From positions 1-32,434 of the forward strand of contig DRPV01000315.1 in assembly GCA_011330685.1 (NCBI GenBank): a stretch of 32,434 nucleotides of DNA, written 5' to 3'. Below the pieces are notes generated by a model. It was not told the DNA's origin. It made no database searches and saw only the letters and a list, made by a program, of their open reading frames with translations. The stretch comes from Desulfobacterales bacterium (GTDB lineage: Bacteria > Desulfobacterota > Desulfobulbia > Desulfobulbales > VMSU01). The position numbers and the translations under genes are program-made. Each line of letters starts with the position of its first letter. Position 1 is the first letter of the stretch. Of this stretch, positions 24,887 to 32,434 are shown piece after piece.

Positions 24887-26149
24887 ATGAATACTGAGTC
24901 CGAGGCGGCAACTACAACCCCACGACGCTGCGCCAAGTGCGGGGCCTGTACCGCCGTCTGTCCGGTTTATCAGGTCAGCGGCCGGGAATCGCTCACCGCG
25001 CGGGGCCGTCTCCACCTCCTTGGCAAGCTGACCCATCCCCTCTCCTCGCGGGCCTGCCGGGAGATTTTCTCTAAATGCCTGCTCTGCGGCGCCTGTGTCC
25101 AGGCCTGCCCCCGGGGAATAAACATCATTGATTTCTTCCTTGCCGCCCGTGAGGAGGCCGGGGAGATCAATATAACTACGGCCATAAAAAAGGCCTTAAC
25201 CTATAAAGTCTTAGACAGCGGCCTGCTGATGCGGATAACCGGTCGCAGCTTCCGCTTCCTTGACCATACCCTGCCGGCGGAGAGCGGTCTGCGGCCCCGC
25301 CTGGGCCTGAGCGCGGCTTCCGCCAACGCCGGGGGACATAGTAATTTCATCAACAGCCAGCCGCCGGCCGCCCTTAAACCGCAACTGCTTTATTTCACCG
25401 GCTGCCTCGCCAATCACCTGCAGCCGGTTATTGCCCGCGCCTCCCGGGAACTGGTGCGAATAATAACCGGCCAGGAACTTTATGCCCCACCCGGCCAGGC
25501 CTGTTGCGGGATGGCCGCCTTTAACGCCGCCGACCATCAGCAGGCCCTGAAGCTCTGCAAGGCCAATATAACCATTTTCGAGCAGCCGCTCTATAATGAA
25601 CAAAAAATATTTACCTCCTGCGCCTCCTGTTTCGCGCATTTAAAAAGCTACCCCCGCCTCCTGGCCCATGACGGGCAATGGGCGGTCAGAGCGGCGGCCT
25701 TTGCCCGGCGGGTTGAGGAGTTTTCTTCCTTTCTCAGGGCCGGAATCACCTCTGCCCCCCAGCGCAAGGGCAAGGCAAAAATTAAAAAAATAGTCTATCA
25801 TGACCCCTGCCACCTGCGTTTCATGGCGGCAGAAGATCAAAGAGACTTTAACGACGCGGCCCGGCAGCTCATCGCCCTGGCTCCGGGCCTGGAACTCGTC
25901 GAGCTGCCCCATGGTTCCCAATGCTGCGGCCAGGGCGGCCTCTTCAGATTAAGCCATCCCCGGCTCTCCCGCCGTATTGGCCGTAATCTATGGCAGGACT
26001 TCGCGGCCGCCGACGCTCCCCTCGCCACCACCACCTGTACCGGCTGCCTGTTCCAGTGGCGGCAGGGTCTGAGCGAAGCCGCTGTTAAAGCCAAGGTACT
26101 CCATTTAGCCGAGGTACTGCTTGAAGCAGAAGACAGCAATCAGAGATAA
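24887..26149 (+). CDS. Two-[4Fe-4S], double-CCG-domain Fe-S protein (GlcF/LutA-like), 420 aa
   Basis: Two ferredoxin motifs near the N-terminus, CAKCGACTAVCP (residues 15-26) and CLLCGACVQACP (about 64-75), carry two [4Fe-4S] clusters. Two cysteine-rich CCG domains follow: YFTGCLANH ... QACCGMAAF ... CASC, and HDPCHLRF ... SQCCGQGGLF ... CTGC. This architecture is that of GlcF, the Fe-S subunit of glycolate oxidase, and of lactate-oxidising electron-transfer subunits; it should pass electrons from a flavin subunit toward quinone or heterodisulfide-type partners. No FAD-binding (GlcD/LldD) gene is in the window, so the substrate cannot be named. The ATG at 24887 has only a weak ribosome site, and it follows prfB by 110 bp including a repeat. 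No membrane segments. Confidence 0.85.
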   Translation: MNTESEAATTTPRRCAKCGACTAVCPVYQVSGRESLTARGRLHLLGKLTHPLSSRACREIFSKCLLCGACVQACPRGINIIDFFLAAREEAGEINITTAIKKALTYKVLDSGLLMRITGRSFRFLDHTLPAESGLRPRLGLSAASANAGGHSNFINSQPPAALKPQLLYFTGCLANHLQPVIARASRELVRIITGQELYAPPGQACCGMAAFNAADHQQALKLCKANITIFEQPLYNEQKIFTSCASCFAHLKSYPRLLAHDGQWAVRAAAFARRVEEFSSFLRAGITSAPQRKGKAKIKKIVYHDPCHLRFMAAEDQRDFNDAARQLIALAPGLELVELPHGSQCCGQGGLFRLSHPRLSRRIGRNLWQDFAAADAPLATTTCTGCLFQWRQGLSEAAVKAKVLHLAEVLLEAEDSNQR

Positions 26150-26171
26150 CAAATTACCTTCAACTCCTAAA

Positions 26172-26245
26172 CTGTAACCGTTCAGGTAAGCGAAGACTCC
26201 GGGTAAGCGAAGACTCCGGGATGGGGTGTAGGTGAACGGTTACAG
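26172..26245. repeat. Palindromic repeat family A, copy 2 (short, internally duplicated)
   Basis: CTGTAACCGTTCAG (26172-26185) and its exact complement CTGAACGGTTACAG-type right end (TGAACGGTTACAG, 26233-26245) flank a short core. The core contains a 17-bp tandem duplication, GTAAGCGAAGACTCCGG, at 26186-26202 and 26203-26219. The nested long palindrome of copies 1 and 3 is lost. Confidence 0.85.
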
Positions 26246-26336
26246 CCGATATTGCACCCATAAGGGGCTTGACAAAGACAACACAAAGTTTTTTATAAGA
26301 AACATCTTATTAACCGATCAATCAAGAGGTACACTA

Positions 26337-27179
26337 ATGGCTAAGTTTTTCTTCATTATTCTGGCGCTCGCCGCCATGACCCTGCCAGGAGTTCCAGCAC
26401 AGGCCAAGGTCTATACAACCGTAGCCCAAACCTATAAGACCAATGCCGCGCCGTTAGACATAACCACCTCGGAGGACGGCAGACACACCTTTGTCCTCAC
26501 CAAGGGCGGCAAGGTGCTGATTTACGGCCGGAAAGAACTTGAAGAGCAAATTACCGTCGACCCCGTCTTCAACCGCATTACAGCCGCCGTGGGCGGCGAC
26601 CGCCTCTTCCTGTCCAGCAGTAAGACCCGGCAGATTCGGGAGGTGCTCGTTGACTTCGTCCATAAGATAGACATTAGCGGCTCACCGTTCCTGGGGCCGG
26701 AAAAGGCCAAGGTTACATTAGTGGTATTCAGTGATTTTCAATGCCCGCATTGCGCCAAATTAGGGCCGCTTTTCGAGCAGATACTCAACAAAGATCCGGA
26801 CACGGTCAAAATCGTTTATAAAAATTTTCCCCTCAATATACATCGTTACGCGGCCGCCGCCGCTCTGGCCGCGACCGCCGCTGATATGCAGGGAAAATTC
26901 TGGCAATACCATGACCTGATATTTGAGAATTATCAGAGTTTAAGTATTAAAAAATTAATCTCCTTTGCCCGCCGGCTTGATCTCAACATCCCCCAGTTTA
27001 AAAAAGACATGAACAGCAACGCCGCCAAGCTCAAGGTAGGACGAGACTATGAAGAGGGCAGACGCCTGAAGGTTACCGGCACCCCTACCATCTTTATTGA
27101 CGGCCGCCTGGTGCGGGAACGAAGCTTCGATAATATTCAGAAAATGATTGATGAAGAATTGCGGGAAAAGAATAAATAA
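26337..27179 (+). CDS. Exported DsbA-fold thioredoxin-like disulfide oxidoreductase, 280 aa
   Basis: I chose ATG 26337 (MAKFFFIILALAAMTLPG), since AAGAGGT lies 6 nt upstream and a signal peptide begins there; cleavage is likely after VPAQA (about residue 23). Residues about 25-110 form a beta-rich region (DITTSEDGRHTFVLTKGGKV) like a single propeller blade. From about 118 follows a DsbA/DsbG-type thioredoxin fold: FSDFQCPHCAKL with the CPHC active site, a helical insert (AAAAALAATAADMQGKFWQY) and the cis-proline loop VTGTPTIFIDG. It should form or isomerise disulfides in the periplasm. The stop TAA overlaps the start of the ybeY-pdxJ gene (TAATG), implying coupled translation, although the functions are unrelated. 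Confidence 0.85.
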   Translation: MAKFFFIILALAAMTLPGVPAQAKVYTTVAQTYKTNAAPLDITTSEDGRHTFVLTKGGKVLIYGRKELEEQITVDPVFNRITAAVGGDRLFLSSSKTRQIREVLVDFVHKIDISGSPFLGPEKAKVTLVVFSDFQCPHCAKLGPLFEQILNKDPDTVKIVYKNFPLNIHRYAAAAALAATAADMQGKFWQYHDLIFENYQSLSIKKLISFARRLDLNIPQFKKDMNSNAAKLKVGRDYEEGRRLKVTGTPTIFIDGRLVRERSFDNIQKMIDEELREKNK

Positions 27180-28342
27180 TGGCCGTTCTGCTGCGTAACG
27201 ACAGCGGCCGGAAGCTGCGAACCAGGACTCTCACCGGAATCTGCCGCCGTCTTTTGCGCCTCTGCGGCCAGGAACGCAGTGAGTTAAGCGTTGTGTTCAC
27301 TACTGACCCGGCCATCCGGGCACTGAACAGCCAATACCGCAAGCGGGACAAAGCCACCAATGTCCTCTCATTTCCCCAGCAGGAAGGGGTGCCGGACAAC
27401 GGCCTTATGCTGGGTGATATTGTTATCTCGGTGGACACCGCGGCCCGGGAGGCACGAGAACATGGGCAAAGCCTCCATACCCGGCTTCAAAAGTTATTGA
27501 TTCACGGCCTGGTTCACCTCCTGGGGATGGATCACGAACGTTCAACGGCGGAGGCCCGCCTCATGCGCCGCCGGGAAGAGGAGCTTTACCAACAACTAAG
27601 GACGAAGGAGGGACGAATGCCCCATTTAGCGATAAATGTTGACCATATAGCCACCCTGCGCCAGGCGCGGGGAATTAATGAACCAGACCCCGTATTAGCT
27701 GCCGGTATCTGTGAACTGGCCGGCGCCTGCGGTATTGTGGCCCATCTCCGGGAAGACCGCCGCCATATGCAGGACAGAGACATAAGATTATTACGCCAGA
27801 CCGTCAAGACCAAACTGAATATGGAGATGGGCGCCGCGCCGGAGATCATCGCCATCGCCCTGGATATTCACCCGGACATGGTCACTCTGGTGCCGGAAAA
27901 ACGCCGGGAATTAACCACCGAGGGCGGCTTGGACGTGGCCGGCCAGCACAAGAAAATCAGCCGGGTCATCAAGGATATGCATCAAGATAATATCCCGGTA
28001 AGTCTCTTTATTGATCCGGATCAGAACCAGGTGCAGGCCGCCCTGGAGGCAGGAGCCGATTTCGTTGAGATCCACACCGGCCGTTATTGTGATGCCGAGA
28101 ATGAAGATGAGCGCAACAGGGAATTTGACTTGGCGGCGGAAGCCGCTCTCTTTGCCTATAATCAGGGCTTAAGGGTCAACGCCGGCCACGGCCTTAATTA
28201 TCAGACCACGGCCCGGATCGCCGCCTTGGACAGCATTGAGGAGTTGAGCATCGGCCATGCCGTCATGGCAAGGGCCGTTATTGTAGGGCTGACAGAGGCA
28301 GTACGGGAAATGGCCGCCATTATCAGGCAGGCGGCTCTTTAA
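27179..28342 (+). CDS. In-frame fusion of endoribonuclease YbeY and pyridoxine 5'-phosphate synthase PdxJ, 387 aa
   Basis: Residues 1-146 are YbeY, the metal-dependent RNase for 16S rRNA 3'-end maturation and ribosome quality control: NSQYRKRDKATNVLSFP, LGDIVIS and the zinc motif HGLVHLLGMDHERS. Residues 147-387 are PdxJ, which condenses 1-deoxy-xylulose 5-phosphate with aminoacetone phosphate: LAINVDHIATLRQARG, HLREDRRHMQDRD, MEMGAAPEI, PEKRRELTTEGGLD, FIDPD, EIHTGRY, NAGHGLNY and IGHAVMARAV. Both domains look complete. No stop separates them, yet a strong ribosome site precedes the PdxJ ATG at 27617, so a free PdxJ could be made as well. The gene overlaps the preceding gene by one base (TAATG). 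Loss of the ybeY stop is the simplest origin; a single base error in assembly could mimic it. Confidence 0.9.
   Translation: MAVLLRNDSGRKLRTRTLTGICRRLLRLCGQERSELSVVFTTDPAIRALNSQYRKRDKATNVLSFPQQEGVPDNGLMLGDIVISVDTAAREAREHGQSLHTRLQKLLIHGLVHLLGMDHERSTAEARLMRRREEELYQQLRTKEGRMPHLAINVDHIATLRQARGINEPDPVLAAGICELAGACGIVAHLREDRRHMQDRDIRLLRQTVKTKLNMEMGAAPEIIAIALDIHPDMVTLVPEKRRELTTEGGLDVAGQHKKISRVIKDMHQDNIPVSLFIDPDQNQVQAALEAGADFVEIHTGRYCDAENEDERNREFDLAAEAALFAYNQGLRVNAGHGLNYQTTARIAALDSIEELSIGHAVMARAVIVGLTEAVREMAAIIRQAAL
27605..27619 (+). promoter_or_regulatory. Internal ribosome-binding site and ATG for PdxJ
   Basis: AAGGAGGG (27605-27612) ends 4 nt before an in-frame ATG (27617-27619) that matches the usual PdxJ start (MPHLAINVDHIA). 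The site is near-consensus and suggests internal initiation inside the ybeY-pdxJ reading frame. Confidence 0.65.
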
Positions 28343-28513
28343 AGGTAAGCGCTCCATGAACACCACCCTGCACACGTTCCAAGCCCGCAATATACCGATG
28401 TATAATCACGGGCTTGGAACGTGCACATGGCGGCGCCCCTGAAACGCTTACAGTTATGGGGTTATATGAAGTTGGGTGTGGTTAATTGATCGCTTACCTT
28501 TAAAGAGCCGCCT
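28329..28513. repeat. Palindromic repeat family B, copy 2, extended by a perfect 23-bp inverted repeat covering both flanking stop codons
   Basis: The core (28345-28497, GTAAGCGCTCC to GATCGCTTAC) matches the copy at 11572-11724 in the same orientation. Inside, CACGTTCCAAGCCCG pairs exactly with CGGGCTTGGAACGTG. Uniquely here, the outer arms 28329-28351 and 28491-28513 are perfect complements over 23 bp. They reach into both convergent genes, so pdxJ (plus) and fapA (minus) end with identical codons GCG GCT CTT TAA (Ala-Ala-Leu-stop). The structure could terminate transcription from both sides. Confidence 0.88.
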
Positions 28514-29945
28514 TTTCCTCCGGGGTCATAGCCCGGCAATGAATCTGCTGTTTGTCCTTATTAAAATACACCACCGTACTCTCCTCCGTGGTGTTGATTA
28601 TTCTGGTTGCCCCAGCGATAGTAACCTTGGTACCGGGGTATAGAATACCATAGACATATACCGCCTCATTGGCGGCCTGATCCATCTCCAGCGCCAGTTC
28701 ATTCTCACGTTCGGTAATCTGGTTTACCTTTTCCATGGCCTCGGGGAGCATGGCGTTATACTGCCGCAGAAGTTCAACCTTTTCCGGGATTAAATTTCCC
28801 TTCTCGTCCCGCTGCATTTCCTTTAAGGCAGTGGTAGCCTTTAAGATCTCCGTCATCTTTTCAGGCCATATTTCCTTGTCCCGTTCCAGCTTTTCCACCT
28901 TTTCGGCCAGACGCGGATTGATCCCCACATTAATTTCCGTCACCACCTCACCATCGGAACCCAGCTCCCTGGCATAGACCGAGCCGCCCACCGTGTAATG
29001 ACCGCCAATCAAAACACCCTTGCCGCCCAGAACCCGTAAGTCACCGCCCACCCTTGCCCGGCCTTGAATAATAGAGTCAGTAACGGTCAGACTGCCCTTG
29101 ACCTCGATAGTGTTAACTCCTTCCACAAAATCAATGCTGACATCCCCCCAGCTCTTAATAACCACCGCCTCACCCACCACACCGCCCTTAATCTCCAGAG
29201 AACCACCGGCGGTAATAACAGCGGAATTTTGTACCCCCTTGGCAATAAATATATCGCCCTTACATTTTATTTTAAACCCCGGCTGCACCGCTCCGTTAAT
29301 ATTCAACCGCTGGCCGACAAAGGCTATATTGCCCTGGCTCAAGTCAATATCACCCTGCACCGTATGTTCAGTCATCACCGAGGCCTTGCCGTCGGCCAAC
29401 ATATATTTACCCTCAATCTCCGCGAAGGCCTGCCTGCCGTCCGAGCTAAGCCGCACACCAGAGCCTACCTTGATGGTAATATCCTTACCTGATTTAGTGT
29501 TAATTTCCTCGCCGCAAACCGTCTTACCGGCACAGCCCTCAGTTGGCGGAATCTTCTCTAACAGCAACTTATCCTTAGGCACATTAACAATGGCACCTAA
29601 TTCCCGGTAATCAACTTTATTGTTGTTTTGAGCCACCTTGGGAGCCCGCACCACCGTTGGTTTCACATAATATTTTACCTTGGCGTTGACCCCCGGCACC
29701 GCCTCCCGCCCCATGGCTACAAGATACCCTCCGGCCGCCCTGACCTGCGGCTGGCTTAGAAGGCCAAAAACCACCCCCTCATCCTTAATTTCATCGCGCA
29801 GAGCGTTCCAGTCCAGGGAGCCGGCATTTATGGGAACCTTGGGATCTTTAGAGACAACAACCGCCTCCAGACCATTTTTGGAAACCTTGAGCAGGAGATT
29901 ATCTCCCACCTCCGCCCCTGTTTTTATCAATTGTTTAAGATCCAT
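28500..29945 (-). CDS. FapA/DUF342 family polymer-forming-like protein, 481 aa
   Basis: The N-terminal DUF342 region (about residues 1-180) has GLLSQPQVRAAGGYLVA and GKTVCGEEI. A right-handed beta-helix like that of bactofilins and FapA follows (about 185-340: VQGDIDLSQGNIAFVG, LNINGAVQPGFKIKCKGDIF, GGSLEIKGGVVG, GDLRVLGGKGVLIGGHYTVG). A coiled-coil region comes next (about 345-425, LAEKVEKLERDKEIWPEKM), then a short beta tail (YPGTKVTIAGATRII). FapA homologues are linked to flagellar number and polar localisation and to cell-surface polysaccharide control in different bacteria; no flagellar gene is nearby, so the role here is open. No signal peptide or membrane segment. AGGAA precedes ATG 29945. 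It is convergent with pdxJ. Confidence 0.88.
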   Translation of the reverse strand: MDLKQLIKTGAEVGDNLLLKVSKNGLEAVVVSKDPKVPINAGSLDWNALRDEIKDEGVVFGLLSQPQVRAAGGYLVAMGREAVPGVNAKVKYYVKPTVVRAPKVAQNNNKVDYRELGAIVNVPKDKLLLEKIPPTEGCAGKTVCGEEINTKSGKDITIKVGSGVRLSSDGRQAFAEIEGKYMLADGKASVMTEHTVQGDIDLSQGNIAFVGQRLNINGAVQPGFKIKCKGDIFIAKGVQNSAVITAGGSLEIKGGVVGEAVVIKSWGDVSIDFVEGVNTIEVKGSLTVTDSIIQGRARVGGDLRVLGGKGVLIGGHYTVGGSVYARELGSDGEVVTEINVGINPRLAEKVEKLERDKEIWPEKMTEILKATTALKEMQRDEKGNLIPEKVELLRQYNAMLPEAMEKVNQITERENELALEMDQAANEAVYVYGILYPGTKVTIAGATRIINTTEESTVVYFNKDKQQIHCRAMTPEEKAAL

Positions 29946-30019
29946 CTGAACAATTTCCTGTTATTTGAGCATATCTATAAATATGAATGTAACCACTCAT
30001 GGGGCACAAGGCTATGGAA

Positions 30020-31009
30020 TCACATATCTTTCTCGAGACGCCTTATATTATCCACCTCGCCAAGAACAATAATAACGTCTTCGGCCTCAATAACTGATAA
30101 GTGTTGAGGATTAAACAACATTTTCCCATCTTTATGGCGCTTGATCGCGACGACGATTATGTCATAATCCCGGCGCAGCCCGGAATCAGCCAGAGTCTGA
30201 TTAATAAAGGGGGCGGATTCCGGAATCTTGATCTCCTCCAAGAGCAGGCCAAGATTATCGGCATGTACCGTCAGGTCAATAAAGGCATCCACCATGGGGC
30301 GTAAAATCATATTGGCCATATGACGGCCGCCGATATCATAGGGAGATATCACCTTATCGGCTCCAGCCCGGCGGAGTTTGGTCTCCGCTCCCTCCCGGCC
30401 GCTGGCCCGGCTCAAGACCAGGAGATCAGGATTCATCTCCTTGGCGGACAGGGTTATATAGACGTTATCAGCATCAGAAGAGACCACGGACACCAGCCCC
30501 TTGGCCCGACGGATTCCGGCTTTCAGCAGCGTCTCATCATCAGATGCCTCACCCTCCACCACGAGATAGCGGCGCTTGATTATATTTAAGATCTCTTCCG
30601 GATCATTTTCAATAATCACAAAAAGCTGGCCCGCCTCATAAAAACTCTGGCAGATAATTTTGCCGATACGGCCATAGCCGCAGATAACATAATGATCCTT
30701 TACCTTTGCCAGCCTCTTATCCATATTAATTTTCCCCAATGCCTTATGTAATCCGCCCTCAACAATCGTTTCGGTAAATTTACCGAAAACATAAAATACA
30801 AAGCCCACCCCAACCAGGATCAGGAGCATGGTAAATACTCTGCCCCCCGTCCCCAAGGGCATAACCTCATGAAACCCCACGGTGGTAATGGTAATCACCG
30901 TCATATAAAGGGAATCCATAAAACCGGCCCCGGCAATGGTCATATAACCCAATGTGCCAAAGAGCAGAATCAGAAAAAAGGCCATTACCCCCTGGGTAAT
31001 TTTAGTCAT
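30020..31009 (-). CDS. Two-TM potassium channel with RCK/TrkA-N domain, 329 aa
   Basis: Residues about 8-28 are the first membrane helix (VMAFFLILLFGTLGYMTIAG). A pore loop follows, with a variant filter TITTVGFHEVMPLG (about 41-54; most K+ channels have TVGYGD), then a second helix (VFTMLLILVGVGFVFYVFGK, about 58-77). The cytoplasmic part is an RCK module: a Rossmann domain with VICGYGRIGK (about 108-117) and VIIENDPEE, then a TrkA-C-like lobe (about 245-329). It should form a ligand-gated K+ channel of the MthK type, with gating by nucleotides or divalent cations. It stands alone; the upstream 120 bp to the small ORF on the other strand presumably carries its promoter. Confidence 0.92.
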   Translation of the reverse strand: MTKITQGVMAFFLILLFGTLGYMTIAGAGFMDSLYMTVITITTVGFHEVMPLGTGGRVFTMLLILVGVGFVFYVFGKFTETIVEGGLHKALGKINMDKRLAKVKDHYVICGYGRIGKIICQSFYEAGQLFVIIENDPEEILNIIKRRYLVVEGEASDDETLLKAGIRRAKGLVSVVSSDADNVYITLSAKEMNPDLLVLSRASGREGAETKLRRAGADKVISPYDIGGRHMANMILRPMVDAFIDLTVHADNLGLLLEEIKIPESAPFINQTLADSGLRRDYDIIVVAIKRHKDGKMLFNPQHLSVIEAEDVIIVLGEVDNIRRLEKDM

Positions 31010-31133
31010 AATAAAATTCTTATTTTAATTTTCAGTGCCCAACTGCCGATAAGCAAGTTGGGGCCTCTGTAAAAAACAACATGGCCCTAATGATGGATAT
31101 TTCAGAAGAGTAAAAAATCTGGAGAACAAGATC

Positions 31134-31250
31134 ATGACCTGCCGCGAAGCCCTGAAGGTATTAATGCTCAGCCCCTTTTACTTTAAGCTGGAACTTGCCG
31201 CCCGCCTTGAACTGCTTAATGAATTCATGCGGGTATGCAACCATATCTGA
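31134..31250 (+). CDS. Small ORF, 38 aa, conserved-looking
   Basis: The peptide is MTCREALKVLMLSPFYFKLE followed by LAARLELLNEFMRVCNHI. ATG 31134 has GGAG nine bases upstream. It is amphipathic, probably two helices joined at SPFY. I have an impression of similar short peptides in related bacteria but cannot name a family. It lies between the divergent K+ channel gene and a family A repeat. No function is proposed. Confidence 0.5.
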   Translation: MTCREALKVLMLSPFYFKLELAARLELLNEFMRVCNHI

Positions 31251-31267
31251 GCCGCACGCCCGTATTT

Positions 31268-31396
31268 TGTAACCATTCAGCTGCCCCCCATCTTCGTTCG
31301 TTTCGGAGTCTACGCTTACCTGTCCACCTCACGTACAGGGTGTACAGACTCGGCGACCAAAACGAACGAACCTGGGGCACATCTGAACGGTTACAG
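31268..31396. repeat. Palindromic repeat family A, copy 3
   Basis: TGTAACCATTCAG (31268-31280) faces CTGAACGGTTACAG (31383-31396). Inside, CTTCGTTCGTTTCGG (from 31292) mirrors CCAAAACGAACGAA and CTGGGGC (to about 31378), and GTACAGGGTGTAC forms the tip. The element is about 129 bp, the same plan as copy 1, and lies 17 bp after the small ORF stop. Confidence 0.85.
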
Positions 31397-31705
31397 TTCA
31401 CAGTTTAGGGCAATTCGGTGCCTTAGCTGAATAGATACCGTATTTTTTAATTTTCCCCACCCCCCGGCCGTATGATACCGGCCCCTCCTGTCTAAGTTGT
31501 ACAATGCCGATATTTCGTTGGCAATATCAAAAGTTTGGTTTATAGTTTTTGACGATTTACCTGAAAGTATGTAAAGGCCTGTGCCTTGCGCTCGACTTTC
31601 AACTTTCGTTATGCCCGGCCAGCATCAACATGGCTGTTATATTAATTTGGCTGGTTCTTTCAGCACCCCAGCCTAACACCTACATTTAACCAGGAGGAAA
31701 TAAGT
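31397..31705. other. Non-coding leader of adk
   Basis: This 309-bp gap holds no gene I can support. TTGACG (31549-31554) followed by TATGTA or TGTAAA near 31568-31575 is a weak promoter candidate with short spacing. The ribosome site AGGAGG (31692-31697) of adk lies at the end. Confidence 0.4.
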
Positions 31706-32383
31706 ATGAACATCTTAATTTTCGGTCCCAACGGCAGCGGCAAAGGCACCCAGGGGGCCATTATCCAGAAAAAAAACAATTGCCCTCATATTGAATCCGG
31801 GGCGATCTTCAGGAAAAATATCGGCGGAGGCACCGAGCTTGGCAAAAAGGCTAAGTCCTATATTGACAAAGGTGATCTGGTTCCGGACGATATTACTATC
31901 CCCATGATCCTCAGTCGTTTAAAAGAAAGCGATTGCGCCAACGGCTGGATTTTAGACGGCTTCCCGCGCAACAAGGTGCAGGCCGAGACCCTGGCCGCCG
32001 CTCTCAAAGAGGCAAATATAAATATCGATTATGTTATTGAGATCCTCCTCGCCCGCGACATAGCCAAGATACGCATCACCGGCCGCCGCCTGTGCGTTAA
32101 TGACAATAACCATCCAAACCACATTGCCTTTGATGCCATTAAGCCGGTGGAAAAAGACGGCAAGCTCGTCTGCCGGGTCTGCGGCGGCGAGTTAAGCACC
32201 CGCCCCGACGATCAGGACGATGCCGCCATCGACAAACGCCACGACATCTATTACGATGACAAAACCGGCACCATGGCCGCCGTAAACTTTTTCAAGAACC
32301 ATGGAGACTACAAAGTTATCTCGGTTGACGGCACCCTGTCAATCCAGGAGGTAAGCGACTCCATCATGAAGCAGCTGGTTTAA
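31706..32383 (+). CDS. adk: Adenylate kinase
   Basis: Catalyses ATP + AMP to 2 ADP. The 225 residues match the long (LID-containing) bacterial form. The P-loop is FGPNGSGKGTQG (residues 6-17; usually GAPGAGKGTQ), followed by the AMP-binding region (IESGAIFRKNI, GDLVPDDITIPMI, GWILDGFPRN) and a LID with a possible zinc site (CVNDNNHPNH and CRVCGG). The Arg-rich ITGRRLC opens the LID. The sequence is somewhat divergent, especially DKRHDIYYD where R..DYH is usual. The strong AGGAGG has ideal spacing. It appears monocistronic and is followed by a hairpin. Confidence 0.93.
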   Translation: MNILIFGPNGSGKGTQGAIIQKKNNCPHIESGAIFRKNIGGGTELGKKAKSYIDKGDLVPDDITIPMILSRLKESDCANGWILDGFPRNKVQAETLAAALKEANINIDYVIEILLARDIAKIRITGRRLCVNDNNHPNHIAFDAIKPVEKDGKLVCRVCGGELSTRPDDQDDAAIDKRHDIYYDDKTGTMAAVNFFKNHGDYKVISVDGTLSIQEVSDSIMKQLV

Positions 32384-32390
32384 AGCTCCA

Positions 32391-32420
32391 GGGGCACGAG
32401 GCCTTAGACCTCGTGCCCTT
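32391..32420 (+). terminator. Hairpin downstream of adk, probable terminator
   Basis: GGGCACGAGG (32392-32401) pairs perfectly over 10 bp with CCTCGTGCCC (32409-32418) across a 7-nt loop, 8 bp after the adk stop. The T run after it is short (TTCCC), so termination may be weak, or the hairpin may protect the mRNA 3' end. Confidence 0.65.
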
Positions 32421-32434
32421 CCCTACCTTATCTC

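Noticed and set aside
26186-26219. Two 17-bp direct repeats as a minimal CRISPR
   Set aside because: They are adjacent without a spacer, only two units, and lie inside a palindromic family A element.
26232-26336. 35-residue N-terminal extension of the DsbA-like protein
   Set aside because: It would begin inside a family A repeat and hide the signal peptide; ATG 26337 has the ribosome site.

Overview
The window looks like a chromosomal segment of a Gram-negative, probably anaerobic bacterium of the Desulfobacterota, with Desulfobulbales-like sulfate or sulfur reducers as my best guess. The pointers are an lnt/corC pair (outer-membrane lipoprotein pathway), a cytochrome-independent GlcF/LutA-type Fe-S protein, a small double-CXXC protein of the kind seen in sulfate reducers, a multisubunit acetyl-CoA carboxylase with fused carboxyltransferase halves, and many dispersed palindromic intergenic repeats. 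This placement is inference from gene content; no rRNA or tRNA gene was seen.

Layout. (1) 1-5711, plus strand: a three-gene operon. It encodes the C-terminal part of an alpha-glucan, water dikinase-like protein (cut by the window edge), a 1165-residue protein that joins a sugar-isomerase-type TIM barrel to a complete phosphoglucan, water dikinase-like body, and a free-standing second TIM barrel. These two dikinase types are the plant starch-phosphorylating enzymes GWD and PWD, and finding both side by side in a bacterial operon is the most striking feature of the window. (2) 6154-9717: a solitary giant gene (LamG-like domain, about five LGFP repeats, papain-like Cys/His/Asp domain) with its own terminator. 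(3) 9871-11546, minus strand: a decayed fic fragment, then a glycogen-synthase-like gene that has the GT5 half and the extreme C-terminus but lacks the GT1 domain, coupled to a tiny double-CXXC gene. (4) 11719-16564 and on to 21009, minus strand: pyrE, a DUF4438 gene, ychF, a GT2 glycosyltransferase, then birA, a biotin carrier-like gene, fused accA-accD and accC, which together form an acetyl-CoA carboxylase locus with its own biotin ligase. (5) 21204-28342, plus strand: corC, lnt, prfB (with the programmed +1 frameshift), a glcF-like Fe-S gene, a DsbA-fold exported protein and an in-frame ybeY-pdxJ fusion. (6) 28500-31009, minus strand: a FapA/DUF342 protein and an RCK potassium channel. (7) 31134-32383, plus strand: a 38-residue small ORF and adk.

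How things fit together. The dikinase operon and the nearby glycogen-synthase-like gene both point to alpha-glucan (polyglucose) metabolism. The acc-birA block supplies malonyl-CoA, and corC-lnt-prfB and ybeY-pdxJ are housekeeping. A second theme is a set of palindromic repeats of at least three kinds (A: GTAACCGTTCA ends; B: GTAAGCG ends; C: a 26-bp arm with GTAAAAAGTC). They sit directly on the 3' ends of genes and often supply or touch the stop codon (prfB, pyrE, birA, ychF, and both pdxJ and fapA).

All family assignments were made by reading translations and recalling family motifs; no database search was run.
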